Below, one piece after another: positions 33,574-42,561 of a DNA stretch of 64,000 bases. The position numbers and the translations under genes were made by a program. Numbering within the stretch: position 1 is the first letter of the stretch; each line of letters begins with the position of its first letter. This stretch comes from Microbacterium sediminis (lineage in GTDB: Bacteria > Actinomycetota > Actinomycetes > Actinomycetales > Microbacteriaceae), in contig NZ_CP038256.1 of NCBI RefSeq assembly GCF_004564075.1, positions 1,860,001 to 1,924,000 on the forward strand. The letters run 5' to 3'. The notes beneath the pieces were generated by a model. The model had not been told where the DNA came from and did not search any database. It saw only the letters and a list, made by a program, of their open reading frames with translations.

Positions 33574-35535
33574 GTGAGCACGAGCCAGCAGGTCGATCCC
33601 CTCATCGGGCGGCTTGTCGACGGCCGCTACCGGGTGCGTGCTCGCATCGCGCGCGGCGGCATGGCCACCGTGTACGTCGCCACCGACCTGCGCCTGGAGC
33701 GTCGCGTCGCTCTCAAGGTGATGCACGCGCACCTCAGCGACGACAGCGTCTTCCAGAGCCGCTTCATCCAGGAGGCCCGCTCCGCCGCGCGGCTGGCGGA
33801 CCCGCACGTCGTCAACGTGTTCGACCAGGGCCAGGACGGCGAGCTCGCCTACCTGGTCATGGAGTACCTGCCGGGCATCACGCTGCGCGAGCTGCTCAAG
33901 GAGCAGAAGCGGCTCACGGTGACCCAGACGATCACGGTGATGGACGCCGTGCTGTCGGGCCTGGCGGCGGCGCACCGTGCCGGGCTCATCCACCGCGACG
34001 TGAAGCCCGAGAACGTGCTGCTGGCTGAGGACGGCCGCATCAAGATCGGCGACTTCGGCCTCGCCCGGGCCACGAGCGCCAACACGGCCACCGGCGCGCA
34101 GCTGCTCGGCACGATCGCCTACCTCGCGCCGGAGCTTGTCACGCGCGGCACCGCCGACGCGCGCAGCGACATCTACGCGCTGGGCATCATGCTCTACGAG
34201 ATGCTCGCCGGCGAGCAGCCCTACAAGGGCGAGCAGCCGATGCAGATCGCCTACCAGCACGCCACCGACTCGGTGCCGCGGCCGAGCGTGAAGAACCCGG
34301 GCGTTCCGGAGCAGCTCGACGAGCTCGTGCTGTGGGCCACCGAGAAGACCCCGGACGAGCGCCCCTCGGACGCCGGCGAGATGCTCGAGCGGCTGCGCGA
34401 GATCGAGCGCGAGCTCGGCATCGCCCCGCTGGCCTCGCGCACCCGCACGCTGCCCGACATCGAGCGCGGCGATTCCGACACCGACGCCACCAAGGTGCTG
34501 CCGTTCGCCTCGACGAGCGTGATCACCGACGAGGTCGCGCTCGGCACCGCGCCGGCACCCGAGGCCGAGGACAACTCGTCGCGCCTGCGCAAGAAGAGCG
34601 CGCGCCGCTCCGCGCGCGGCGGCCTGCTGCTCGCGCTCGTGCTGCTCCTCGCGGGCGGCGCGGCGACGGCCGGCTGGTACTGGGGCGCCGGCCCCGGCTC
34701 GCAGGTCGCGGTGCCCGAGGTCGAGGGGCTCACCTTCGACGAGGCCGAGGACGTGCTAGCCGCGCAGAACCTCGTCGCCGAGCGCAACGACGTGCACAGC
34801 GTCGAGGTGGCCGTCGGCGAGGTGATGGCCTCCGACCCGACCGCGGGCACGGCCGTCGATCAGGAGACGGTGGTGACGCTCGACGTGTCGGCGGGGCCCG
34901 CGTCGGTGGATCTTCCCAAGCTCACCGAGATGACGCAGGAGCAGGCGACCGAGCAGATCGCCCAGCTCGGGCTGGAGCTGACCGAGGTGCGCGAGTACTT
35001 CCTCGACTTCGCCGCGGGCACCGTGACGAACGTGCGCGTGCAGCCGCGCGGCACCGAGGACGAGAACCTCTGCACCGACGGCTGCACGGTGAACCAGGGC
35101 GACGGCGTGATCCTCTCGGTCTCGCTCGGGCCGGTCCCGGACGTCTCCGGGCGATCGGTCGACGAGGCCACCGGCATCCTCACCGACGCCGGGCTGCAGG
35201 TCTCCCCCGATCGCACCACGGAGTACAACGACACGATCGCCCAGGGCGCCGTGATCGGCATCGTGCCGAAGGACGGCACGTGGGCCCGCAACGACACCGT
35301 CACCCTCATCGAGTCCCTCGGGCCGCAGCTGTTCGAGGTGCCGAGCGTCGTCGGGATGACGCGCGACGAGGCGGTCGCGACGCTGCAGAACGCCGGATTC
35401 GACGTCAGCGGCGTGGTGTTCCCGTGGAACATCGCGATGAACGATCTCACCGAGGTCAAGTCGCAGACGCCCGGCGGTGGCGAGATGGTGCGCGGCGGCA
35501 CCACGATCGAGCTGTCGATCGACCTGCGCGACTGA
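33574..35535 (+). CDS. pknL: PASTA-domain serine/threonine protein kinase (PknL type)
   Basis: A 653-residue membrane kinase. The cytoplasmic kinase domain (about 19-280) has RIARGGMATVYVA, the ATP-binding VALK (Lys48), HRDVKPEN (catalytic Asp142) and DFGLA (Asp160). A juxtamembrane segment contains TRTLPD and TKVLPF, possible phosphosites. One transmembrane helix lies at about 349-370 (GGLLLALVLLLAGGAATAGW). Four extracellular PASTA repeats follow from about 378 (VPEVEGLTFDEAEDVL to VPSVVGMTRDEAVATL). PASTA domains bind lipid II or muropeptides. Proximity to the Rv2175c-like gene supports PknL rather than PknB. Confidence 0.93.
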   Translation: MSTSQQVDPLIGRLVDGRYRVRARIARGGMATVYVATDLRLERRVALKVMHAHLSDDSVFQSRFIQEARSAARLADPHVVNVFDQGQDGELAYLVMEYLPGITLRELLKEQKRLTVTQTITVMDAVLSGLAAAHRAGLIHRDVKPENVLLAEDGRIKIGDFGLARATSANTATGAQLLGTIAYLAPELVTRGTADARSDIYALGIMLYEMLAGEQPYKGEQPMQIAYQHATDSVPRPSVKNPGVPEQLDELVLWATEKTPDERPSDAGEMLERLREIERELGIAPLASRTRTLPDIERGDSDTDATKVLPFASTSVITDEVALGTAPAPEAEDNSSRLRKKSARRSARGGLLLALVLLLAGGAATAGWYWGAGPGSQVAVPEVEGLTFDEAEDVLAAQNLVAERNDVHSVEVAVGEVMASDPTAGTAVDQETVVTLDVSAGPASVDLPKLTEMTQEQATEQIAQLGLELTEVREYFLDFAAGTVTNVRVQPRGTEDENLCTDGCTVNQGDGVILSVSLGPVPDVSGRSVDEATGILTDAGLQVSPDRTTEYNDTIAQGAVIGIVPKDGTWARNDTVTLIESLGPQLFEVPSVVGMTRDEAVATLQNAGFDVSGVVFPWNIAMNDLTEVKSQTPGGGEMVRGGTTIELSIDLRD

Positions 35536-35549
35536 CGTCAAGGCCGTCG

Positions 35550-35697
35550 ATCTCGACTCGCTGCGCTCGCTCGATCCGTCTCCGTTCGCTTCGCTCAGTC
35601 GACGAGCCGTGGCCCATACGGCTCGTCGACCGGAGTGAGCGAAGCGAACGAAGCGGAGACGGGTCGAGCGCAGCCGCGAAGCGGCGGAGTCGAGACC
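35550..35697. repeat. long palindromic intergenic repeat between pknL and the DAHP synthase gene
   Basis: About 148 bases form nested complementary arms: TCTCGACTCG near the left end against GGAGTCGAGA at the right end, CGCTTCGCTC against GAGCGAAGCG, and GTCGACGAGCCGT against ACGGCTCGTCGAC around a seven-base centre (35611-35617). It fills the gap between two convergent genes and could terminate both. It looks like a dispersed intergenic palindrome family; copy number elsewhere is not visible here. Confidence 0.85.
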
Positions 35698-35716
35698 AGA
35701 GGCGTGAGCCCCGGCC

Positions 35717-37051
35717 TCAGAGCTTCTCGAGCTCCTCGGCGACGAGGAAGGCGAGCTCCAGCGACTGCATGTGGTTCAGGCGCGGGTCGCACAGCGACTC
35801 GTAGCGCGTGGCGAGAGTGGCCTCGTCGATGTGCTCCGACCCACCCAGGCACTCCGTGACGTCGTCGCCCGTGAGCTCGACGTGCAGGCCACCCGGGAAC
35901 GTGCCGACGGCGCGGTGCGCCTCGAAGAAGCCGCGCACCTCGTCGACCACGTCGTCGAAACGACGCGTCTTGTAGCCCGTGGCGGTCGTGATGCCGTTGC
36001 CGTGCATCGGGTCGGTCACCCACAGCGGCTGCGCGCCCGAGTCCCTGACGGCCTCCAGCAGCGGCGGCAGGGCGTCGCGGATCTTGCCCGCGCCCATCCG
36101 CGTGATGAAGGTGAGCCGGCCGGGCTCGCGCTCCGGGTCGAGCTTGTCGATGAGCGCCAGCGCCGTCTCGGGCGTGGTGGTCGGGCCGAGCTTGACGCCG
36201 ATGGGGTTGCGGATGCGCGAGAAGTAGTCGACGTGCGCGCCGTCGAGCTCGCGGGTGCGCTCGCCGATCCACAGGAAGTGCGCCGACGTGTTGTACGGCA
36301 GGTTGGTGCGCGAGTCGATGCGGGTCATGGGGCGCTCGTAATCCATGAGCAGGCCCTCGTGGCCGGTGTAGAAGTCCACGGCCTTGAGGGTGTCGAAGTC
36401 GGCGCCGGCCGCCTCCATGAACTTGATGGCGCGATCGATCTCGCCGGCCAGGCGCTCGTAGCGCTGATTTGCGGGGTTCTGCGCGAAGCCCTTGTTCCAC
36501 GAGTGCACCTCGCGCAGGTCCGCGAAGCCGCCCTGCGTGAACGCGCGGATGAGGTTCAGCGTCGAGGCCGACGTGTGGTACGCCTTGAGCAGTCGGCGCG
36601 GGTCGGCCTCGCGCGAGGCCTCGGTGAAGTCGTAGCCGTTGACGATCTCGCCGCGGAACGCCGGCAGGGTCACGTCGCCGCGGGTCTCGCTGTCGCTCGA
36701 GCGCGGCTTGGCGAACTGGCCGGCCATGCGGCCCATCTTCACCACGGGCATCGAGGCGCCGTAGGTGAGGACCACGGCCATCTGCAGCACCGTCTTGACG
36801 CGGTTGCGGATCTTGTCGGCGGTGGCACCGGCGAACGTCTCGGCGCAGTCGCCGCCCTGCAGCATGAAGGCGCGGCCCGCCGCCGCCTCGGCGATGCGCG
36901 ACTTGAGGCTGTCGACCTCGCCCGCGAACACCAGGGGCGGCAGCGACGCGAGCTCCGCAGTGACCTCGGCGACCGCCTCGGGGTCCCGATACGCCGGCTG
37001 CTGCTTGATCGGAAGCGAACGCCAGGCATCGAGGTGGTGCGGATCGATCAT
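35717..37051 (-). CDS. aroG: class II 3-deoxy-7-phosphoheptulonate (DAHP) synthase
   Basis: The entry enzyme of the shikimate pathway condenses phosphoenolpyruvate and erythrose 4-phosphate. The 444-residue protein is the plant/actinobacterial class II type: AFMLQGGDCAETFA, ADKIRNRVKTVLQMAVVLTY, GRMAGQFAKPRSSDSE, LPAFRGEIVNGYDF, FYTGHEGLLMDYERPMTRID, LWVTDPMHGNGITTATGYKT and HVELTGDDVTECLGGSE. Cys and His metal residues are within these blocks. It corresponds to M. tuberculosis Rv2178c (aroG) by position and type. Confidence 0.96.
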   Translation of the reverse strand: MIDPHHLDAWRSLPIKQQPAYRDPEAVAEVTAELASLPPLVFAGEVDSLKSRIAEAAAGRAFMLQGGDCAETFAGATADKIRNRVKTVLQMAVVLTYGASMPVVKMGRMAGQFAKPRSSDSETRGDVTLPAFRGEIVNGYDFTEASREADPRRLLKAYHTSASTLNLIRAFTQGGFADLREVHSWNKGFAQNPANQRYERLAGEIDRAIKFMEAAGADFDTLKAVDFYTGHEGLLMDYERPMTRIDSRTNLPYNTSAHFLWIGERTRELDGAHVDYFSRIRNPIGVKLGPTTTPETALALIDKLDPEREPGRLTFITRMGAGKIRDALPPLLEAVRDSGAQPLWVTDPMHGNGITTATGYKTRRFDDVVDEVRGFFEAHRAVGTFPGGLHVELTGDDVTECLGGSEHIDEATLATRYESLCDPRLNHMQSLELAFLVAEELEKL

Positions 37052-37103
37052 GATCCGATCGTAGTCGCCGGGAAAGGACCCCCGCGCCACGGCGGGGCGG
37101 GGC

Positions 37104-37814
37104 TCAGGCCGTCGCGGCCTTCTGCTCGCGGCGCGCCTGGGCGAGGCGCTCCTTCGCCGCCGAGGCGTACTCGTCGCTGTACCGCTGTTGGCCGAGGCGC
37201 TGCAGCGCGACCATGATCTCGTCGGTCACCGAGCGCAGCACGAACCGGTCGTTCTCCATGCCCTCGTAGCGGGAGAAGTCCAGCGGTTCGCCGATCACGA
37301 TCCCCACGCGCACGATCCGCGGGATCGTCGTGCCGATCGGCAGCATCTTCTCCGTGTCGACCATCACGACGGGCACGACGGGCACCTTGGCCTCCAGCGC
37401 CATGCGGGCCACGCCCGTGCGCCCCCGGTAGAGGACGCCGTCGGGGCTGCGGGTGCCCTCCGGGTAGAGGCCGAGCAGCCCGCCGCGGCCGATCACGCCG
37501 AGCCCGGTGTTCAGCGCCGCCTCGGATGCCTGGCCGCCGGAGCGGTCGATGGGGATCTGGCCCGTGCCCTTCATGAACCACTTCGTGGCCCAGCCCTTGA
37601 GGCCCTTGCCCGTGAAGTACTCCGACTTGGCCAGGAACGACATGGGGCGGTCGATCAGCAGCGGCAGGAAGACCGAATCCATCACCGAGAGGTGGTTGCT
37701 CGCGAGGATGGCGGCGCCCTCCGCCGGGATGTGCTCCTTGCCCACGATCCAGGGCCGGAAGACGGCCTTCACGATGGGGCCGACGACGATGTACTTCAGG
37801 AACCAGTAGAACAC
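37104..37814 (-). CDS. 1-acyl-sn-glycerol-3-phosphate acyltransferase (PlsC family)
   Basis: A 236-residue membrane-associated acyltransferase making phosphatidic acid. The catalytic H-x4-D motif is in LASNHLSVMDSVFLPL, and the substrate-binding motif in LGLYPEGTRSPDGVLYRG. An N-terminal hydrophobic stretch (FYWFLKYIVVGPIVKAVF) probably anchors it. It starts with GTG and lies 52 bases before the DAHP synthase gene. The position matches Rv2182c in M. tuberculosis. Confidence 0.92.
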   Translation of the reverse strand: MFYWFLKYIVVGPIVKAVFRPWIVGKEHIPAEGAAILASNHLSVMDSVFLPLLIDRPMSFLAKSEYFTGKGLKGWATKWFMKGTGQIPIDRSGGQASEAALNTGLGVIGRGGLLGLYPEGTRSPDGVLYRGRTGVARMALEAKVPVVPVVMVDTEKMLPIGTTIPRIVRVGIVIGEPLDFSRYEGMENDRFVLRSVTDEIMVALQRLGQQRYSDEYASAAKERLAQARREQKAATA

Positions 37815-37936
37815 CGCGATCCTTCCCTTCGTCGTCTCGGGCGCGCATCAGCCTAACCCGCTGCCCCATGTGATGCATCGAAGCGAATGGACATAGAGTG
37901 GGACCACATCACCCGAGCGGTATCGAAGGAGCTGCC

Positions 37937-39763
37937 GTGAACGAGACATCCGTTCCCGCGATCGTCCCCGCCGACCCTGAGGCGAACATCGGCGATCTGC
38001 TGGCCATCCGCGCGCAGGAGACCCCTGATCGCGCGATCTTCAGCGTCCCCGACGGCGACGGCTGGCGCGACATCACCGCACGCCAGTTCGAGACCCAGGT
38101 GATCGCGCTGGCGAAGGGCTTCGTCGCGGCCGGCGTCGAGCCGGGCGACAAGATCGGCTTCATCGCCCGCACGACATACGAGTGGACCCTCGTCGACTTC
38201 GCGCTGTTCTACGCGGGTGCCGTGATGGTGCCGGTGTACGAGACCAGCTCCCCCGCGCAGCTGCAGTGGATCCTCTCCGACTCGGGGGCCGTCGCGCTGA
38301 TCGCCGAGCACGAGGGTCACATCGCGAGCTACGAGCAGGTCAAGGACGAGCTGCCGCTCATCGGCAAGGTCTGGCGCCTCGACGAGGGCGCGATCGCCGC
38401 GCTCACCGCCGAGGGTGCGGGCGTGGCCGACGGCGAGATCCTCCGCCGCCGCACGCTGGCCCGCGGCGAGGACCTCGCGACGATCATCTACACGTCCGGC
38501 TCCACCGGGCGCCCCAAGGGCTGCGTGCTCACCCACAGCAACTTCGTGGAGCTGTCGCGCAACGCCGCCAAGTCGCTCGAGGTGGCGCTGCGCGAGGGCA
38601 CGTCGACGGTGCTGTTCATCACGACGGCCCACGTGTTCGCCCGCTTCATGTCGATCCTCTACATCCACGCCGGCGTGCGCACCGGCCACGAGCCCAACAC
38701 GAAGAACCTCGTCAAGACGCTCGGGTCGTTCAAGCCGACGCTGCTGCTGGCCGTGCCGCGCGTGTTCGAGAAGGTCTACAACTCCGCCGAGGCCAAGACC
38801 GAGGCCGAGGGCAAGGGCCGGATCTTCCGCGCGGCCGCCGCCGTGGCCGTCGAGCACTCGCGCCGCCTGCAGGAGGGCGAGAAGATCGGCCTGGGTCTGA
38901 AGCTCAAGTTCGCCCTGTTCGACAAGCTCGTCTACTCGAAGCTGCGCGAGCTGATGGGCGGCAATGTCGAGTACGCCGTGTCCGGATCGGCACCGCTGGG
39001 CCCGCGCCTGGGCTACTTCTTCCGCGGCCTCGGTGTGAAGATCCTCGAGGGCTACGGCCTCACCGAGACCACGGCGCCGGCGTCGGTGAACCTGCCCACC
39101 GACATCCAGGTCGGCACGGTCGGGCCCGCGCTGCCGGGCGTCGACATCCGCATCGCCGACGACGGCGAGGTGCAGGTGCGCGGCATCAACGTGTTCAAGG
39201 AGTACTGGAAGAACCCGGAGGCGACCCGGGCCGCCTTCGACGACGGCTGGTTCCGCACCGGCGATCTCGGGTCGCTCGACGAGCATGGCTACCTCACGAT
39301 CACCGGGCGCAAGAAGGAGATCATCGTCACGGCCGGCGGCAAGAACGTCGCCCCCGCCGTGCTCGAGGACCCGATCCGCGCCAACCCGATCGTCGGTCAG
39401 GTGGTGGTCGTGGGCGACCAGCGCCCGTTCATCTCGGCGCTCATCACGCTCGACCCGGAGATGCTGCCCGCTTGGCTCAAGACCCACGGCGAGAACGAGA
39501 GCCTCACGCTCGAGCAGGCGGCCAAGAGCCCCGTCGTGCGGGCCGAGATCCAGCGGCAGATCGACCACGCGAACACGCTCGTCTCGCGCGCCGAGTCGAT
39601 CCGGAAGTTCACGATCCTCGGCACCGAATGGACCGAGGCCACCGGCCACCTCACGCCGAAGCTGTCGATCAAGCGCGCCGAGATCCTGCGCGACTTCAGC
39701 CGCGAGATCGAGGACATCTACGCCACCAGCGGCGACACGACGACGAACGTCTCGATCGGCTGA
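37937..39763 (+). CDS. long-chain fatty acid--CoA ligase (FadD15-like)
   Basis: This 608-residue adenylate-forming enzyme activates fatty acids to acyl-CoA. The AMP/ATP loop IIYTSGSTGRPKGCVLTHSN, EGYGLTETTAPASVNLP, the hinge region TGDLGSLDEHGYLTITGRKK and EIIVTAGGKNVAPAVLED are all present. I chose GTG at 37937 because AAGGAG lies six bases upstream; an in-frame ATG 39 bases before lacks a ribosome site. It matches M. tuberculosis fadD15 by family and synteny and faces away from the PlsC gene, 122 bases apart. Confidence 0.94.
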   Translation: MNETSVPAIVPADPEANIGDLLAIRAQETPDRAIFSVPDGDGWRDITARQFETQVIALAKGFVAAGVEPGDKIGFIARTTYEWTLVDFALFYAGAVMVPVYETSSPAQLQWILSDSGAVALIAEHEGHIASYEQVKDELPLIGKVWRLDEGAIAALTAEGAGVADGEILRRRTLARGEDLATIIYTSGSTGRPKGCVLTHSNFVELSRNAAKSLEVALREGTSTVLFITTAHVFARFMSILYIHAGVRTGHEPNTKNLVKTLGSFKPTLLLAVPRVFEKVYNSAEAKTEAEGKGRIFRAAAAVAVEHSRRLQEGEKIGLGLKLKFALFDKLVYSKLRELMGGNVEYAVSGSAPLGPRLGYFFRGLGVKILEGYGLTETTAPASVNLPTDIQVGTVGPALPGVDIRIADDGEVQVRGINVFKEYWKNPEATRAAFDDGWFRTGDLGSLDEHGYLTITGRKKEIIVTAGGKNVAPAVLEDPIRANPIVGQVVVVGDQRPFISALITLDPEMLPAWLKTHGENESLTLEQAAKSPVVRAEIQRQIDHANTLVSRAESIRKFTILGTEWTEATGHLTPKLSIKRAEILRDFSREIEDIYATSGDTTTNVSIG

Positions 39764-39772
39764 CGCGCCGCG

Positions 39773-39808
39773 CGGAAGGCCCGGTCCCCCGCGGGGCCGG
39801 GCCTTCCG
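39773..39808 (+). terminator. terminator hairpin after the acyl-CoA ligase gene
   Basis: CGGAAGGCCCGG and CCGGGCCTTCCG form a perfect 12-base stem with a 12-base GC loop, nine bases after the stop codon. There is no T-tract, as often in actinobacteria. Confidence 0.8.
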
Positions 39809-39831
39809 CCGTTCGCCGGTACCCTCGACGG

Positions 39832-40230
39832 ATGAGCACCGTGCCCGACGCCTGGATCCCGCATCGCCGATCCGGCGACGGCGAGCTGATCGGCTGGATC
39901 CGGCCGGAGGGCGAGCGGTTCGTCGCCGTGTCGCTGTTCGGCGCCGACGTCTCGCCAGCCCTCGACTGGGTCGAGGCGGAGGAGGCCCTGGAGGAGGTGG
40001 GCCTGTCGTGGCTCGCCGACGTGTGGGAGCTGACGCACGAGGGCCGGGCGCTGCGCGTGCGCATCGTCGAGGTCTCCCCCGGCGAGAGCGAGACCCGGCC
40101 CGGCCGCGTGCTGGTCAAGACCGACGACTTCGGCGCGATCGACGTGCCCTATGAGCTGCACGCGCTCCCCTGGCCGCCGCCGGAGCTGCGCCCCGCCCGG
40201 CCCGGCAGCGGCGCATCCCCCTGGGGCTGA
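39832..40230 (+). CDS. conserved hypothetical protein (132 aa)
   Basis: I do not recognise a named family. The 132-residue soluble protein starts MSTVPDAWIPHRRSGDGELI and contains IGWIRPEGERFVAVSLFG, DWVEAEEALEEVGLSWLADV, and a beta-rich middle (LRVRIVEVSPGESETRPGRV) before a Pro-rich end. The initial pattern resembles small actinobacterial proteins that accompany fadD genes. No signal peptide or membrane helix is evident. Codon use matches its neighbours, so it looks native. Confidence 0.75.
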   Translation: MSTVPDAWIPHRRSGDGELIGWIRPEGERFVAVSLFGADVSPALDWVEAEEALEEVGLSWLADVWELTHEGRALRVRIVEVSPGESETRPGRVLVKTDDFGAIDVPYELHALPWPPPELRPARPGSGASPWG

Positions 40231-40246
40231 TGCGCCGCTCCCCCGC

Positions 40247-41500
40247 TCAGGGCTGCCCGCCGCCGGGGCCGCCGCTCATCCCGGCCGACTCCTGCTGCTC
40301 GACGCTGCCGGCGTAGTCGTTCGTCGGATCGCGGTAGATCGTGTGCACGTGTCCCCAGCCCGAGGTCGTGACGCCGTCGACGTCGGCGCCCGCCGATCCC
40401 TGCTGCGCCGCGAAGCCGACGTAGACGTTCGGCCCCGAGATGAGGAAGCCGATCCCGTCGCCCTGCGTCATGTCATAGACCGTTGCGCCCGACCAGCTGA
40501 TGTACGTCTCGTCCAGCGTGGCCTCGATCTCGGCGAGCGCCGCGGCGGTCGTCTCGTCGTCGGCCATGCCCACCCAGTTCGCGATCACGTCGAGCAGGAG
40601 CTGCTTCTGCTCGTCGGTGAGGTCGGCGCCCACGAGGCCGACGCCGGTGTCGAACGAGCACGTGCCGCCGGGCTGGCACGCGAACTGCTGCACCTGCTCG
40701 CCCTGGGAGAGCGCGGCAAGCTGCTCGTCGTCGAGGCTGTCGTAGAAGGCGAAGGCCGACTCGTAGATGGCCGAGAACGGCTGCACCTCCTCGCCCTCCT
40801 CGTTCGTGTAGACCGCCGGCTGCACGCCCAGATGCGTGGGCGCGAACGTGAGCGCGTTCTCGGCGCCCTCCAGCGTGGCGTTGATGCCCAGATGGTGACC
40901 GCCGAACTGCACCTCCCAGGAGGCGGTGTCGGACGGATCGCCGAAGAACGCAATGTAGTACTGCCCGAGCGAGTCCTCGCTGGACGAGCTGTACTCGCCC
41001 AGGTATTCGTCGCCGCCGATGATGCCGGTCACCATCGCGTACGCCTCGTCATCGAGCAGCGCCTCGAGCACGGCCATGGCCGCCGTGCGCTGCTCCTCGG
41101 TGAGATCGTCGAGGTTCAGGCCGGCGCGCTCGACGAAGGTGACCGGGAAGTTCGTCCATGACGTCGTCTTCGTCTCGTCGTCGAAGGCGTACAGGACGGT
41201 CTCGCGCTGCGCGTCGGTCAAGGTCGCGAGGAACGCCTCGGCCGCGGCGGTGGTGTCGGCGATCGTCTCGGCCGTCGTCGTCGCGCCCTCGCCGTCGGTG
41301 GTCGCGCTGACCTCGGCATCGGCGGTGGAGGTGTCGGCCGAGGCGGAGGCCGACGTCGTCGCGGCGGGCTCGGCCGCGACGGCGCTGCATCCGGCGAGCG
41401 CGAGGCCGGCGACGAGCACGGAGGCGGCGATCCATCCGGCGCGGGTGCGACGGCGGATCGGGGGTCGGTTCGGGGTCGGGGTCGTGGTGTCTTCGGTCAT
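40247..41500 (-). CDS. DUF3500 lipoprotein
   Basis: A 417-residue exported lipoprotein: after RRRTRAGW the signal peptide ends with the lipobox LALAGCSA. A Ser/Thr/Ala/Asp-rich linker follows, then a DUF3500 domain containing FLATLTDAQRETVLYAFDDE, TNFPVTF, FGGHHLGINATLEG, FAPTHLGVQP and WGHVHTIYRDPTNDYA. The repeated His pairs (GGHH, HVH) suggest metal binding, but no activity is established for this family. The ATG at 41500 is favoured over an upstream start because it gives a normal signal-peptide length. Confidence 0.85.
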   Translation of the reverse strand: MTEDTTTPTPNRPPIRRRTRAGWIAASVLVAGLALAGCSAVAAEPAATTSASASADTSTADAEVSATTDGEGATTTAETIADTTAAAEAFLATLTDAQRETVLYAFDDETKTTSWTNFPVTFVERAGLNLDDLTEEQRTAAMAVLEALLDDEAYAMVTGIIGGDEYLGEYSSSSEDSLGQYYIAFFGDPSDTASWEVQFGGHHLGINATLEGAENALTFAPTHLGVQPAVYTNEEGEEVQPFSAIYESAFAFYDSLDDEQLAALSQGEQVQQFACQPGGTCSFDTGVGLVGADLTDEQKQLLLDVIANWVGMADDETTAAALAEIEATLDETYISWSGATVYDMTQGDGIGFLISGPNVYVGFAAQQGSAGADVDGVTTSGWGHVHTIYRDPTNDYAGSVEQQESAGMSGGPGGGQP

Positions 41501-41534
41501 GCCTTCGAGCCTGGACACCGCCGCTATGCGTCCC

Positions 41535-42425
41535 CTATGCGGCCCCTATGCCACCCGGATGAAGGTTCCGGCGCGAATGCTCACCGGCATCGACGGCCGG
41601 CCCGGCACCGCCCGCCTCCGCGAGCGCCGCGAGCAGGCGCATCCGCTCCTCCGACTCGCTGCCGGCGTCGGGGTAGTACACGACGAGGATGACGTCGTCG
41701 ACGGGCAGCTTGTCGCGATGCAGCCGCAGCTCGCCGACCACCGGATGGTGCACGGTCGTCGTCCCGCCGTCGAGGCTGCGCACGTCCTGCCGGGCCCAGA
41801 GCGACCGGAAACGCTCGCTCGACAGCGACAGCTCGCCGACGAGTTCCACGAAGCGCGGATCGTCGAGATCGTCGCCGATGCTGCGCCGCAGCGCCGCGAC
41901 GATCCCTGCCGCCGCCTGCTCCCAATCCTCGTGGAACGCCTGCTCCTCCGGATCGAGCAGCAGCGATCGAAGCCGGTTCATCCCGGGCCGCAGGCGCGGC
42001 GAGAGCGCGAGCGCCAGCGCGTTGGCAGCGAGGACGTCGAACGCGCGGCCCTCGACGAACGCCGGCAGCTGCAGACCGGCAAGAAGCTGGTGCAGGCGGT
42101 CGGGGACCCGTTCCGGGCGTACCCGGCGTCGGCGGCGCGGCGCAGGTTCGGCGAGACCGTGCAGGTATTCCCGCTCGACGTCGTCCAGCTGGAGCACCCG
42201 CGCGAGGGCATCGAGCACCTGCGCGGAGGGATGCCGGTCGCGCCCGCGCTCAAGGCGCAGGTAATAGTCGGCGCTGATGCCCGCCAGCAGCGCCACCTCC
42301 TCTCGGCGCAGGCCGGGGACGCGTCGATCGCCCGAGTCGCGCAGACCCACGCTCCCGGGAGAGACGAGCTCGCGGCGAGCGCGCAGATAGCTGCCCAGTC
42401 TGTTGTCCACGGTGCGATCCGTCAC
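41535..42425 (-). CDS. XRE family regulator with MmyB-type ligand-binding domain
   Basis: A 296-residue transcription regulator. An N-terminal helix-turn-helix (VPGLRREEVALLAGISADYY, LRLERGRDRHPSAQVLDALA) is joined to the MmyB-like PAS-type domain (PAFVEGRAFDVLAANALALA to HPVVGELRLHRDKLPVDDVI), which in relatives binds a fatty-acid-like ligand. Such regulators usually control a divergent oxidoreductase gene, and here an SDR gene is divergent across 136 bases. GTG start (VTDRTVDN). Confidence 0.92.
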   Translation of the reverse strand: MTDRTVDNRLGSYLRARRELVSPGSVGLRDSGDRRVPGLRREEVALLAGISADYYLRLERGRDRHPSAQVLDALARVLQLDDVEREYLHGLAEPAPRRRRRVRPERVPDRLHQLLAGLQLPAFVEGRAFDVLAANALALALSPRLRPGMNRLRSLLLDPEEQAFHEDWEQAAAGIVAALRRSIGDDLDDPRFVELVGELSLSSERFRSLWARQDVRSLDGGTTTVHHPVVGELRLHRDKLPVDDVILVVYYPDAGSESEERMRLLAALAEAGGAGPAVDAGEHSRRNLHPGGIGAA

Positions 42426-42561
42426 CCCTGAACCGTAACGCCGCCGCGTGCGGCGTGGGAGGGTCCCGCCAGGACCCGGGAAGCAGGCGGCTCTGCCGCG
42501 TGCGGCGCCGGCGGCGCACGATCGATCCGAGCCGCCCGCACGGCGGCAGAGAAGGAGAGAC
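42426..42561. promoter_or_regulatory. divergent regulator/SDR promoter region with 12-bp direct repeat
   Basis: CCGCGTGCGGCG occurs at 42444-42455 and again at 42496-42507, 52 bases apart, between the divergent MmyB-type regulator and SDR genes. It is a candidate operator for the regulator. I could not fix the promoter hexamers. Confidence 0.4.
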
